From the NCBI RefSeq assembly GCF_029894125.1, contig NZ_JARXYZ010000034.1, forward strand, positions 1-64,000: 64,000 bases of DNA. Reading direction: 5' to 3'. The notes under the pieces are model-generated. The model made no database searches, had not been told where the DNA came from, and saw only the letters and a list, made by a program, of their open reading frames with translations. The stretch's first letter is position 1; the number at the start of each line of letters is the position of its first letter. Shown in pieces: positions 27,707 through 36,074 of the stretch. Both the position numbers and the translations under genes were made by a program. This stretch comes from Kitasatospora sp. MAA19 (GTDB taxonomy: Bacteria; Actinomycetota; Actinomycetes; Streptomycetales; Streptomycetaceae).

Positions 27707-28081
27707 ATGAGCGAGCGAGCTCTCCGCGGCACGCGACTCGGGGCCACTAGCTACGAGACCGACCGCGGTATCGATCTGGCTCCCCGCCAGACCGTCGAGT
27801 ATGCATGTCAGAACGGACACCGATTCGAGGTTCCTTTCTCGGTCGAGGCGGAGATCCCCGCGACCTGGGAATGCCGCTTCTGCGGCCAGGAGGCGGCACT
27901 CCTCGACGGTGACGAGCCGGAAGAGAAGAAGACCAAGCCCACGCGCACCCATTGGGACATGCTGATGGAGCGCCGGACCCGCGAGGAGCTGGAGGAGGTA
28001 CTGGCCGAGCGACTGGCCGTGCTCCGCTCGGGCGGAATGAACCTCGCGGTGCACCCGCGGGACACCCGCAAGAGCGCCTGA
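27707..28081 (+). CDS. rbpA: RNA polymerase-binding protein RbpA
   Basis: A 124-residue actinomycete transcription factor that binds the principal sigma factor and RNA polymerase and stabilises the open complex. N-terminal tail SERALRGTRLGATSYETDRG, zinc-type core domain with C49 (YACQNGHRF) and the C-x2-C in WECRFCGQ, a basic linker (KKTKPTRTHWDML) and the sigma-interacting helix RRTREELEEVLAERLAVLR. The length matches Streptomyces orthologs. ATG at 27707 with GGGAGG upstream. Controlled by the SigR-type promoter at 27618 and closed by a bidirectional terminator. Confidence 0.97.
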   Translation: MSERALRGTRLGATSYETDRGIDLAPRQTVEYACQNGHRFEVPFSVEAEIPATWECRFCGQEAALLDGDEPEEKKTKPTRTHWDMLMERRTREELEEVLAERLAVLRSGGMNLAVHPRDTRKSA

Positions 28082-28106
28082 CCTCGCTCCCGCTTCGGCG
28101 GGAGGA

Positions 28107-28144
28107 CGCGAAAAGGGACCCTGGCCACCAGGGTCCCTTTCGCG
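28107..28144. terminator. Bidirectional terminator between rbpA and fxsA
   Basis: Arms 28107-28124 and 28128-28144 pair over 17 bp with one bulged A, and the loop is CCA. An A4 run on one side and T3 on the other make it suitable for both converging genes. Confidence 0.9.
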
Positions 28145-28196
28145 TTCCCGCCGCCGGTCGGTTCCCGCCCGAAGACGGGAACCGACCGGGTGGGGG

Positions 28197-28775
28197 TCAG
28201 CCCGCGATCGGCGGGCGGTAGCCGGTGTCCGGGCCCTGCGGACCGCGCGGGCCTGCGCCCGGCTCCACCACCTCGCCCTGGATCACCTTGCCGTCCGGGC
28301 GGTGGATGCGCAGGTGCTCCTGCAGCCGCATCGCGTCCGCGAACGGATCGGTGCCGGCGGCGACGGTGCTGCGCAGCGCCTTGTCGGCCACCCGGCGCCC
28401 GACCGCCCGCCAGAGCGCCCGGGTGGGCGGCAGCAGCAGGGTGAGCGCCACCACGTCCGACAGGAAGCCCGGGACGATCAACAGCAGGCCGGCCAGCACC
28501 GTCAGGCTGGTGCCGGTCTGGGGCTGCTCGGACTTCGGGTCCTTGCTCTGCTCGATCGCCGCGGACAGCGCCTTCAGTCCGGCCCGTTTGATCAGCGAAC
28601 CGCCGATCAGCGCGCCCGCGATGAGCAGCATCACGACGACGAATCCGCCCAACCACGAGCCCACGTGGACCAGCAGCCAGATCTCCAGCACCAGCCAGGC
28701 GGTGATCAGCAGCGGCAGCACCCGGCGGAGCTTGCCGCGCGGTGCCGGACGGGTGGGGGTAGCTTGCTGGGTCAC
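28197..28775 (-). CDS. fxsA: FxsA family membrane protein
   Basis: A 192-residue membrane protein with three to four TM helices (about 17-35, 38-60, 90-112). The GxSLIKRAGL motif (GGSLIKRAGLKAL) and LLIVPGFLSDVVAL are FxsA signatures. The E. coli homolog was found as a suppressor of phage T7 exclusion; its normal role is unknown. The cytoplasmic Pro/Gly-rich tail is typical in Streptomyces. GTG at 28775 is taken because the sequence upstream is not coding-like. It follows lnt on the same strand with only 55 bp between. Confidence 0.85.
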   Translation of the reverse strand: MTQQATPTRPAPRGKLRRVLPLLITAWLVLEIWLLVHVGSWLGGFVVVMLLIAGALIGGSLIKRAGLKALSAAIEQSKDPKSEQPQTGTSLTVLAGLLLIVPGFLSDVVALTLLLPPTRALWRAVGRRVADKALRSTVAAGTDPFADAMRLQEHLRIHRPDGKVIQGEVVEPGAGPRGPQGPDTGYRPPIAG

Positions 28776-28830
28776 GGTACGAATCCACTCCAAGCGGTGC
28801 TCTGCGCGCCGCACGGGAGGTCCGGGCCGG

Positions 28831-30477
28831 CTACGGCACCACCTGGTCCAACGATCCCTCGGCGGCCGGTGTTCCGGCGGCCTTCTTGGGGCGGCGGCCG
28901 ACCAACAGGCCCGCGGCGCAGGCCAGCAGGCCCGCGAGGGCCAGCGTCCACTCCGGGACGGCGCCGACCCGGTCGGCGAGCGTGGTGCCGTCGCGCAGCG
29001 GGACGACCGCCGACAGCTCGGCCGCGGTCATCTCCCCGGTGCGCTGCACCACCGTGCCGTCCGGGGCGATCACCGCGCTGATGCCGCTGGTCGCGGCGAT
29101 CAGCACGGCCCGGCCGTGCTCGACCGCGCGCAGCCGGCTCATCGCGAGCTGCTGCTCGGGCTGCCCGGTCTTGGCGTAGGTCGCGTTGTTGGTCTGGACC
29201 ACCAGGACGCGGGCGCCGCTGTCCACGGTGTCGCGGACGATCTCGTCGTAGGCGACCTCGAAGCAGATCACGTCGCCGATCCGGGCCGGACCGAGCTGCA
29301 TGACGCCGTTGTGGTCGCCGGGGTAGAAGTCCCGGGCGACCCGCTGGAGGCGGGTGATCACCTTCATCAGCTGGGCGCGGAACGGCACGTACTCGCCGAA
29401 GGGGACGGGGTGCTGCTTGGTGTAGGAGGCGCCGGGGCCGGTCTTCGGATCCCAGACGATGCCCTCGTTCTGGACGTGCTGCGCGTCCGGGCCGTCCACC
29501 AGGGTGCCGACCAGGGTGGGCACGCCGATCGTCCTCACGGCCTGGTCGATGCGCTGGTAGGCGAGCGGGTCGCTGAACGGGTCCAGGTCGGAGGAGTTCT
29601 CCGGCCAGATCACGATGTCGGGGCGCTCGACCTTGCCGGCCGCGATGTCGGCGGCGAGGCGCTCGGTCGCCGCCGCGTGGTTGTTGAGGACCATCATCGG
29701 GCGGCCCAGGAAGTCCATGCCCGGGTTGGGCACGTTGCCCTGGACGATGGCGACCTTCACGGTGTCGGCCGGCGCCGTCGGCACCGGGACGAGGTAGCCG
29801 GCCAGCAGCGCGGCCACCGCGCCCAGCGCCGCCAGCGCGGCGGCCTTCGGGGCCTTGAGCGGCCCGCGCAGGCGCAGCGCGGCCCAGGCCAGCAGCGCGC
29901 CCGAGAGGGCGACCGCGAAGGTCACCAGCGGTGCGCCGCCGAGCGCTGCCAGCGGGGTGAAGGGGGTCGCGGTGTTGGCGAAGGCGAGGCGGCCCCACGG
30001 GAAGCCGCCCAGCGGCAGCCGGTCGCGCGTCCACTCCTGGGTGATCCACAGACAGGCGGCCCAGAGCGGCCAGGCCGGCAGCCGGGAGGTGAGGGCCAGG
30101 CCGCTGCCGAGCACGGCGAGGAACAGCGCCTCGACGACCGACAGGCCGACCGTCGCGTCCCAGCCGACCACCCGCAGCCAGCTGAGCAGCATCAGGAAGA
30201 ACGGCAGGCCGAAGGCGAAGCCCGTCCAGGCCGCCTGGCGGACGGTGCGGCCCCGGGTGAGCAGCGAGAGCGCGGCGACACCGAGCAGCGACAGCGGCCA
30301 CAGGTCGAAGGGCGGGAAGGCGAGGGCGAGCAGCAGGCCTGCCAGGGTCGCGAGGCCGGTCCGGGGAAGACCTGCCCGGACCTTGGCCACGGCACGGGCG
30401 GCCCGGCCGGGCCTGGGCGCCGACTCCGCCGGCTCGGGGGCGGCCCCGGACCGCTCCTGGGTGACGGGCATGGCCAC
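28831..30477 (-). CDS. lnt: Apolipoprotein N-acyltransferase
   Basis: A 548-residue enzyme that adds the third acyl chain to bacterial lipoproteins. Six or more N-terminal TM helices (about 38-245) precede an extracytoplasmic nitrilase-fold domain (about 250-505) and a last TM helix (about 513-535). The Glu-Lys-Cys triad is seen in VIWPENSS, SYTKQHPVPFGEY and GDVICFEVAYDE. AIVQGNVP opens the nitrilase domain. Start: GTG at 30477 (AGGAAG 11 nt upstream), or ATG at 30471. In related genomes ppm1 (polyprenol-phosphate mannose synthase) is near rbpA/fxsA; none is found here. Confidence 0.9.
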   Translation of the reverse strand: MAMPVTQERSGAAPEPAESAPRPGRAARAVAKVRAGLPRTGLATLAGLLLALAFPPFDLWPLSLLGVAALSLLTRGRTVRQAAWTGFAFGLPFFLMLLSWLRVVGWDATVGLSVVEALFLAVLGSGLALTSRLPAWPLWAACLWITQEWTRDRLPLGGFPWGRLAFANTATPFTPLAALGGAPLVTFAVALSGALLAWAALRLRGPLKAPKAAALAALGAVAALLAGYLVPVPTAPADTVKVAIVQGNVPNPGMDFLGRPMMVLNNHAAATERLAADIAAGKVERPDIVIWPENSSDLDPFSDPLAYQRIDQAVRTIGVPTLVGTLVDGPDAQHVQNEGIVWDPKTGPGASYTKQHPVPFGEYVPFRAQLMKVITRLQRVARDFYPGDHNGVMQLGPARIGDVICFEVAYDEIVRDTVDSGARVLVVQTNNATYAKTGQPEQQLAMSRLRAVEHGRAVLIAATSGISAVIAPDGTVVQRTGEMTAAELSAVVPLRDGTTLADRVGAVPEWTLALAGLLACAAGLLVGRRPKKAAGTPAAEGSLDQVVP

Positions 30478-30606
30478 CGGCGCACCATCTTCCTGGGTCT
30501 TGCTGTTCGGACGCTGTCCGAAGAAGGTACCCCGGAACGTCGGTGAAGCGTGAGGTCAGGGTGGTAGCGACGGCAGGCCCGTGGCGGGGTCGGCCCGGTG
30601 GCGGGG

Positions 30607-31065
30607 TCAGCGGCTCGCGTACCGGACCTCGTCCAGCGGCCACCGCTCGGCGAGCCAGGCGCGGACGGCCCGGTACAGCGGGGCGTCGAGTCCGGCGCGG
30701 TCGGCGCGGACCCAGGAGCTGACGACCGCCACGGACGGGTCCTCGCGGTCGGGGTAGAGGTAGACGCAACCGATCACCTCGCCCCCGGCGGGGTCCAGGA
30801 CGGTGTAGGTGAAGCCGGTGCGGTTCGCGAAGTCGGCGGCGTGCCCGCGCAGGTCGGCCAGGTTCTGCTCCGCCGTCATCCCGGCGACGGGCGGCCAGTT
30901 GCGGCCGACGAAGCCGGGGGTGGCGCGGATGTGCTCGATGCTGCTGGTCCAGGCGGCGAGGTCCGAGTCGTTGTGCTGCTCGCCCAGGGGCTCCAGGCGG
31001 AACTCCGGGGCGAGCAGCTCGCGGGGGACGGTGAAGTCCGCGGGCACCAGTGGGTGGGTCGTCAT
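30607..31065 (-). CDS. GNAT-fold N-acetyltransferase
   Basis: A 152-residue protein of the GCN5 family. FTYTVLDPAGGEVIGCVYLYPD is the central beta hairpin. The acetyl-CoA loop is not a canonical RxxGxG (WVRADRAGLDAPLYRAV), so it is a divergent member and activity is unsure. ATG at 31065 with only a weak ribosome-binding site (TAGGTTG). It follows the amidohydrolase gene by 41 bp on the same strand and probably belongs to the Lrp-amidohydrolase-GNAT transcript. Confidence 0.75.
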   Translation of the reverse strand: MTTHPLVPADFTVPRELLAPEFRLEPLGEQHNDSDLAAWTSSIEHIRATPGFVGRNWPPVAGMTAEQNLADLRGHAADFANRTGFTYTVLDPAGGEVIGCVYLYPDREDPSVAVVSSWVRADRAGLDAPLYRAVRAWLAERWPLDEVRYASR

Positions 31066-31106
31066 GGCGATCAACCTAGGGCCCTTCTCCGCACTCCCGC
31101 CTGGGT

Positions 31107-32720
31107 TTATTCGGCGACCCGGTGCACGGTGCGGCCGCGGACGACGGTGCGCAGGCAGGCCGGCAGGGGGCGGCCGGGGGTGAGGTCGGGCAGGCCGGGG
31201 GTGCCGGAGCGCGGGTCGGTGGACCAGCCCGCCACCCGGGAGTCGGGGGCCTGGACGACCAGTTCGTCCGCGGCCCAGATCGCGTAGCTGGCGACCGCAC
31301 CGGGCACGAGCACGCCGTCTTGGTCGCGGCCGATCGCACGCCAGCCGCCGCGGGTGTGTGCGGTGAAGGCGGCGCGTACGGAGATCCGGTGCTCCGGGGT
31401 CCGGTGGAAGGCGGCCGCGCGGACGGTGCCCCAGGGGGCGAGCGGGGTGACCGGGGCGTCCGAGCCGAAGGCCAGCGGGACGCCGGCGCGCAGCAGGGCG
31501 GCGAAGGGGTTGAGCGCCGCGGCCCGCTCGGCACCGAGCCGCTGGACGTACATGCCCTCCGGGCCGCCCCAGGCGGCGTCGAAGGCGGGCTGGACGGAGG
31601 CGGTGAGGCCGAGTTCGGCGAAGGCGGCGATGGCCTTGTCGTCCAGCGCCTCGGCGTGCTCGACGCGGTGGCGCAGGGCCTTGACCCGCCCGGCGCCGAC
31701 CCGCTCCCCGGCGGCCCGGACGCCGTCGAGGACGGCGGTCACGGCCGCGTCGCCGATGGCGTGGAAGCCGGCCTGGAGCCCGGCCTCGGTGCAGGCGGCG
31801 ACGTGGTCGGCGACCTGCTCGGCGGTCAGGTAGGCGGTGCCGGTGTGGGCGGCGTCGGCGTACGGGGTGTACAGGCAGGCGGTGTGCGAGCCCAGCGCGC
31901 CGTCCACGAAGAGGTCGCCGCCGGCGCCCACCGCGCCGAGCCGGCGGGCCGTCTCGACGCCGCCCAACTCGCCCCAGTAGCCGAAGACTTCGGGCCCCTC
32001 CTGGTCGGCCGCGAGGGCCAGCAGGGCGGCCAGGTCGGCTTCGGAGGAGATCTCCGGGCCGGCGCACTCGTGCAGCGCGCCGATGCCGAGCTCGGCGGCC
32101 CGGGTGAGGGTCGCGCGCTGGGCGCGGTGGCGCTGCACGGGGGTGAGGTGGGCCAGCGCGGTCTGCCGGACGGCGTGGTGGGCGTCCTTGGTGAGCGGGC
32201 CCTCGGCGGAGTGGCCGGGCCGCTCGGCCAGGCCGCCGGCCAGGGTGCGCAGCGCGGTGGTGGCGAGGGCGGAGTGCACGTCGGTGCGGGAGAGGTAGAG
32301 CGCGGCGCCGCGGGCGGCGGCGTCGAGTTCGGCGAGCGTGGGCGGGCGGCCCTCGGGCCAGCCGGTCTCGTCCCAGCCGTGGCCGATGAGCACCCCGCCG
32401 GGCTCGGGGCGGGCGTCGACGAAGTCCGTGACGGCGGCGAGGGCAGCGGTCAGCGAGGGGCTGCCGGTGAGGTCGAGGCCGGTGAGCGCCAGGCCGGTGG
32501 CGGTGGCGTGCACGTGGGCGTCGACGAAGGCGGGGGTGACCAGGGCGCCGTCCAGCTCGACGATCTCGTCGGCGGTGGCGGCGTACGCCTCGGCGGCGCC
32601 GTCGCTGCCGACCCAGGCGATGTGCTCGCCCTCGACGAGCATCGCGGTGGCGAAGGGGTCGGCGGGGCTGTAGACGGCGCCGCCGCGCAGCAGGACGGTC
32701 CGGGGGGTGCGTTCGGTCAT
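31107..32720 (-). CDS. Amidohydrolase, YtcJ-like
   Basis: A 537-residue metal-dependent hydrolase of the amidohydrolase superfamily, YtcJ/imidazolonepropionase-like branch. Metal-site residues are visible: HVHATAT (about residue 67-73), GFHAIGDAAV (His), HRVEHAEAL (His) and FGSDAPVTPLAPW (Asp). Cytoplasmic. The substrate is unknown for the whole branch; YtcJ relatives act on N-acyl or N-formyl compounds. ATG at 32720. It lies 31 bp after the Lrp-family regulator, which may control it. Confidence 0.85.
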   Translation of the reverse strand: MTERTPRTVLLRGGAVYSPADPFATAMLVEGEHIAWVGSDGAAEAYAATADEIVELDGALVTPAFVDAHVHATATGLALTGLDLTGSPSLTAALAAVTDFVDARPEPGGVLIGHGWDETGWPEGRPPTLAELDAAARGAALYLSRTDVHSALATTALRTLAGGLAERPGHSAEGPLTKDAHHAVRQTALAHLTPVQRHRAQRATLTRAAELGIGALHECAGPEISSEADLAALLALAADQEGPEVFGYWGELGGVETARRLGAVGAGGDLFVDGALGSHTACLYTPYADAAHTGTAYLTAEQVADHVAACTEAGLQAGFHAIGDAAVTAVLDGVRAAGERVGAGRVKALRHRVEHAEALDDKAIAAFAELGLTASVQPAFDAAWGGPEGMYVQRLGAERAAALNPFAALLRAGVPLAFGSDAPVTPLAPWGTVRAAAFHRTPEHRISVRAAFTAHTRGGWRAIGRDQDGVLVPGAVASYAIWAADELVVQAPDSRVAGWSTDPRSGTPGLPDLTPGRPLPACLRTVVRGRTVHRVAE

Positions 32721-32751
32721 GCCGCTAAGTCTGCACCTGCGGGGTTCGCGC

Positions 32752-33192
32752 TCAGAGCTTCGGGGGTCGGGCCTCGTACGGGGTGGAGAGGACGACGGTG
32801 GTGCGGGTGGAGACGCCGGCGGCGCTGCGGATGCGGGCGAGCAGGTCCTCCAGGTCGCCGGGGGCGCCGACGCGCACCTTGAGGATGTAGTTCTCGTCGC
32901 CGGCGACGCTGTGGCAGGCCTCGATCTCGGGCAGGCCGGCCAGCCGTTCGGGGGTGTCGTCCGGGGCGCTGGGGTCGAAGGGTTTGACCGAGATGAACGC
33001 GGTCAGCGCCAGATCGACGGCGTCGGGGTCGATGATCACGGTGTAGCCGCGGATCACCCCGCGCTGTTCGAGGCGGCGCACCCGCTGGTGCACCGCCGAG
33101 GTGGACAGGCCGGTGGCCTTGCCCAGGTCCGTGTAGCTCATCCGGCCGTCCTCTAGGAGCAGCTGGACGATGCGTTGGTCGAGATCCTCCAC
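32752..33192 (-). CDS. Lrp/AsnC family transcriptional regulator
   Basis: A 146-residue regulator with an N-terminal winged HTH (LDQRIVQLLLEDGRMSYTDLG, STSAVHQRVRRLEQRGVIRGY) and a C-terminal RAM effector domain (about 65-140) that binds an amino acid or related ligand and drives oligomerisation. GTG at 33192 is used because the conserved domain begins at VEDLDQRI. It heads the gene group that includes the amidohydrolase. The nearby 8-bp dyad CCGGTGCA...TGCACCGG at 33313 may be its operator (inference). Confidence 0.9.
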   Translation of the reverse strand: MEDLDQRIVQLLLEDGRMSYTDLGKATGLSTSAVHQRVRRLEQRGVIRGYTVIIDPDAVDLALTAFISVKPFDPSAPDDTPERLAGLPEIEACHSVAGDENYILKVRVGAPGDLEDLLARIRSAAGVSTRTTVVLSTPYEARPPKL

Positions 33193-33312
33193 AGTGCGCA
33201 AACCTACCCGGTCGGGGGCACGGGGGCGCACGCGGTGTCACAACGGGCGGCCACAGGTGTCAGCCGGGCAAATGCCGGGCGAATGTGGCGGTGGATGTGG
33301 CCAAGGACACAC

Positions 33313-33334
33313 CCGGTGCATCACGGTGCACCGG
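33313..33334. promoter_or_regulatory. 8-6-8 inverted repeat in the lrp divergent region
   Basis: CCGGTGCA-TCACGG-TGCACCGG, a perfect 8-bp dyad about 120 bp from the Lrp-family start and 87 bp before the divergent gene at 33421. Candidate binding site for the Lrp-type protein. Confidence 0.5.
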
Positions 33335-33420
33335 ACCGCAGGGTTATGAGCCCGAATCGCAGGGAAGTGCTGGTCTTGGCCCCGGGCGACCACGCCGGGC
33401 CCGATCCGAGGGGGATCCTC

Positions 33421-33873
33421 ATGCCGACTGACCAGCGTTCCCTGGGCGCCGACGAGACCGACGATACGACCGGCCGCGACGACCTCGCGGTCGATCACGG
33501 CCACGGCCCGGGCATCGATCCGGGCGAGGCCGAGACCTGGGACATCTTCCGGGTCCACTGCCCCGAGTGCCGCCGCCCGATCGCCCTGGTGGCCGACGAG
33601 GAGCGGCTGCCGCAGCACGCGCTGCTGCCGACCGCCTGGAACCCCTTCGCCCCCGCGCTCTGCCCGGGCTCGGGCACGCCGACCGACGACCTCGACGAGG
33701 TCGAGAGCCCCGCGGACGCCCGACCCGCCGGGCTCGACGCGCTGTTCCGGCTCCCCACCGAACTCGACTGGCGCACCCAGCCGTTCTCGCACGCGGTGGC
33801 GCACCCGCCGGTGCGCACCGCCGCCGTCACCCCGGCCATCCCGGAGCAGCGCCGCCACCTCGTCCGGCGCTGA
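33421..33873 (+). CDS. Hypothetical protein with single CPEC motif
   Basis: A 150-residue soluble, acidic protein (many Asp/Glu in residues 8-40) with one Cys motif, HCPECRRPIALV at about residues 46-57, resembling half of a zinc ribbon, and a further Cys in ALCPGSG. It has no TM or signal. I do not recognise its family. ATG at 33421, preceded by GAGGGGG about 9 nt upstream. Divergent from the Lrp gene and closed by a strong bidirectional terminator. Confidence 0.6.
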   Translation: MPTDQRSLGADETDDTTGRDDLAVDHGHGPGIDPGEAETWDIFRVHCPECRRPIALVADEERLPQHALLPTAWNPFAPALCPGSGTPTDDLDEVESPADARPAGLDALFRLPTELDWRTQPFSHAVAHPPVRTAAVTPAIPEQRRHLVRR

Positions 33874-33914
33874 TCCGGCCGCCCGCACGGGCGGGTCGAC
33901 GCAGCGCCGAAGAC

Positions 33915-33957
33915 GCCTCCGGCCGTCACTCCGCACCCTGGAGTGACGGCCGGAGGC
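33915..33957. terminator. Bidirectional terminator
   Basis: An 18-bp perfect stem (33915-33932 with 33940-33957) and the 7-nt loop GCACCCT, between the convergent hypothetical gene and the acyl-CoA dehydrogenase gene. One of the strongest hairpins in the window. Confidence 0.9.
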
Positions 33958-34006
33958 CGTTCGTGGCGGGCCTCGGCCCGCGGTTCGGTTCCTGCTTCGG
34001 CCCGTG

Positions 34007-34078
34007 GTTCGACCCTTGGTTCAGTCCTCGGTGCGGCCCTCGGTTCAGTCCTTGGTGCGGCCCTCGGCTCAGCCCTTG
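34007..34078. repeat. 24-bp tandem repeat at the 3' end of the acyl-CoA dehydrogenase gene
   Basis: GTGCGGCCCTCGG(T/C)TCAG(T/C)CCTTG occurs at 34031-34054 and 34055-34078. A more diverged copy precedes it (about 34007-34030) and similar GGTTCG motifs extend back to about 33975. The array runs over the last three codons and stop of the dehydrogenase gene and into its 3' flank. Confidence 0.75.
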
Positions 34079-35232
34079 GTGAGGTGGCGGCCGATCACCA
34101 GGCGCTGGATCTGGTTGGTGCCCTCGACGATCTGCAGCACCTTCGCCTCGCGCATGTAGCGCTCGGCCGGGAAGTCCTGGGTGTAGCCGTAGCCGCCGAG
34201 CACCTGGACGGCGTCGGTGGTCACGCGCATCACGGCGTCGGTGCAGAACAGCTTGGCCATCGCCGCCTCCTTGGAGAACGGCCGGCCCGCGTCCCGCAGC
34301 CGGGCGGCGGACAGGTAGAGCGCCCGTCCGGCCTCGATCTGGGTGGCCATGTCGGCCAGCATGAAGGACAGCCCCTGGAAGTCGGCGATCGGGCGGCCGA
34401 ACTGGCGGCGGGTGCGCGCGTAGTCGACCGCGAGGTCGAGCGCGGCCTGCGCGACGCCGACCGCGCAGGCGGCGATGCCGAGCCGGCCGGAGTCCAGGGC
34501 GGCGAGCGCGATCTGGAAACCCTGGCCCTCCTCCCCGATCAGCCGGCTGCGGGGGATCCGGGCGCCGTCGAAGTGCAGCTGCGCGGTCGGCGAGGAGCGC
34601 ATGCCCATCTTGTGCTCCGGCGGGGCGGCCGACAGGCCCTGGGCGTCGCCCGGGACGAGCAGGCAGCTGATGCCCTTGGCGCCCTCGCCGCCGGTGCGCA
34701 CCAGGGCGCTGTAGAAGTCCGCCCGGCCGCCGTGGGTGATCCACGCCTTGGTGCCGTTCACCACGTACGCGTCGCCGTCGAGGTCGGCACGGGTGCGCAG
34801 CGCGGCCGCGTCCGAGCCGGACTGCGGCTCGGAGAGGCAGTAGGCGCCGAGCTGCTCGCCGGAGAGCATCCCGGGCAGCCACCGGGCCCGCTGCTCCTCG
34901 GTGCCGAAGGTGGCCAGCGCGTGGCAGGAGAGGGTGTGCACGCTGACGCCGAGGCCGATGGCCAGCCAGCCGGCCGCCAGCTCCTCCAGCACCTGGAGGT
35001 ACACCTCGTAGGGCTGCTCGCCGCCACCGTACTGCTCGTCGTAGGGCAGGGAGAGCAGGCCGGCCTCGCCGAGGGTGCGGAAGACCTCCCGCGGGAAGCG
35101 GCCGGCGGCCTCGTCCTCGGCCGCGCGGGGCTGCAGCTCGCGCTGGACCAGATCCCGGGTGAGGCTCAGCAGCTCGTGGGCCTCCTCGCTGGGCAGCTGG
35201 CGCTCCACGGCTTTCACAGGGGACGGGGTCAT
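34069..35232 (-). CDS. Acyl-CoA dehydrogenase
   Basis: A 387-residue FAD flavoenzyme introducing the alpha-beta double bond of acyl-CoA. Signatures: YCLSEPQSGSDAAALRT (flavin/substrate loop), WITHGGRADFYSAL, RRQFGRPIADFQGLSF, and the C-terminal QVLGGYGYTQDFPAERYMRE-AK with VEGTNQIQR. The catalytic base is expected as Glu in the VEGTNQIQ segment. Chain length is not evident; overall similarity is to short/branched-chain enzymes. ATG at 35232, GAGGAGG 12 nt upstream. A 16-bp palindrome lies about 95 bp upstream, a probable repressor site. Confidence 0.9.
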   Translation of the reverse strand: MTPSPVKAVERQLPSEEAHELLSLTRDLVQRELQPRAAEDEAAGRFPREVFRTLGEAGLLSLPYDEQYGGGEQPYEVYLQVLEELAAGWLAIGLGVSVHTLSCHALATFGTEEQRARWLPGMLSGEQLGAYCLSEPQSGSDAAALRTRADLDGDAYVVNGTKAWITHGGRADFYSALVRTGGEGAKGISCLLVPGDAQGLSAAPPEHKMGMRSSPTAQLHFDGARIPRSRLIGEEGQGFQIALAALDSGRLGIAACAVGVAQAALDLAVDYARTRRQFGRPIADFQGLSFMLADMATQIEAGRALYLSAARLRDAGRPFSKEAAMAKLFCTDAVMRVTTDAVQVLGGYGYTQDFPAERYMREAKVLQIVEGTNQIQRLVIGRHLTKG

Positions 35233-35324
35233 GGCGGCGGTCGCCTCCTCGTTCGGGCGCCGAACCGTGGTGTGGCTGGTCCGGCGCGGGTGTGGCAGGT
35301 CGGCCCGACCGGCACCGGATCACG

Positions 35325-35340
35325 GTGAACGGCCGTTCAC
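35325..35340. promoter_or_regulatory. 16-bp perfect palindrome, putative TetR-type operator
   Basis: GTGAACGGCCGTTCAC. It lies in the divergent region between the acyl-CoA dehydrogenase gene and the P-loop kinase gene. TetR-family repressors controlling acyl-CoA genes often bind such GAACG-N-CGTTC palindromes. No tetR gene is in the window. Confidence 0.65.
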
Positions 35341-35441
35341 AGGCATGGCGATGCGAGTATGCCGGAAACCCGCGTCGCCGTCACGATCACCCTGGAGGAA
35401 CTGGCCGGAGTGGTGGGCTACGGCACCGTAGGGTTGACGTT

Positions 35442-36074
35442 GTGGCTGCATCCGGAACCCTCTCCCCCACCCTTCCGCCCGCTACCGGCGACGCGCTGGC
35501 CTCGCTCGCGGCGGAACTGTGCGCGCTGCCGCCGTCCTGCGGACCGGTGCGGCTGGTCGCGGTGGACGGGCACGCGGGCTCGGGCAAGACGACCTTCGCC
35601 GGGCGGCTGGCGGCGGCGCTCGGCGGGGCGCCGGTGGTCCACCTCGACGATCTGGCCACCCACACCGAGCCCTTCGCCTGGGCCGGGCGGCTGCGTGCGC
35701 AGGTGCTGGAGCCGCTGGCGGCCGGCCGGGACGGCGCGCACGGGGTGTACGACTGGACGCTGCGCCGCTTCGCGGGCACGGCCGCGGTGCCGGCCGCCCC
35801 GGTGGTGCTGGTGGAGGGTGTCGGCGCCGGGCGACGGGCGGTGCGGCCGTGGCTGGCCCGGGTGATCTGGATGGAGTTGGACGCCGCCTCGGCCCGGCGG
35901 CGCGGCGAGGAGCGCGACGGGCCGGAACTGGCCGAGTTCTGGGCCGGCTGGGCCCGGGCCGAATCGGCGCATTTCGCCGCCGATCCGAGCCGCCCGTTCG
36001 CCGGGACGAGGGTCGACGGGGTGACCGGGCGAATCACGCCGGGCACCGTGGGTGAACCTTCAACAAGCCCTTGA
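35442..36074 (+). CDS. Uridine kinase-like P-loop NTPase
   Basis: A 210-residue small-molecule kinase of the uridine/AAA-type kinase group. Walker A: AVDGHAGSGKTTFAGRL at about residues 40-56. VVHLDDLATH holds the conserved Asp pair typical of nucleoside kinases; VVLVEGVGAGRRAVRPWL is the second strand; ARRRGEERDG is a lid-like Arg segment. Real substrate unknown. The start is uncertain: GTG at 35442 with AGGG 8 nt upstream fits coding bias, while starts further upstream lead into unrelated sequence. Confidence 0.75.
   Translation: MAASGTLSPTLPPATGDALASLAAELCALPPSCGPVRLVAVDGHAGSGKTTFAGRLAAALGGAPVVHLDDLATHTEPFAWAGRLRAQVLEPLAAGRDGAHGVYDWTLRRFAGTAAVPAAPVVLVEGVGAGRRAVRPWLARVIWMELDAASARRRGEERDGPELAEFWAGWARAESAHFAADPSRPFAGTRVDGVTGRITPGTVGEPSTSP

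Noticed and set aside
31107-32067. Long alternative frame joining the GNAT gene with the amidohydrolase region
   Set aside because: The 486-codon reading only reproduces the GNAT protein at its C-terminus; the rest is antisense-like Arg/Gly filler.
35359-35865. 168-codon + strand frame beginning MPETRVAVTITLEEL
   Set aside because: The first 30 residues look protein-like, but the rest is a shifted reading of the P-loop kinase. No family or ribosome-binding site supports it.
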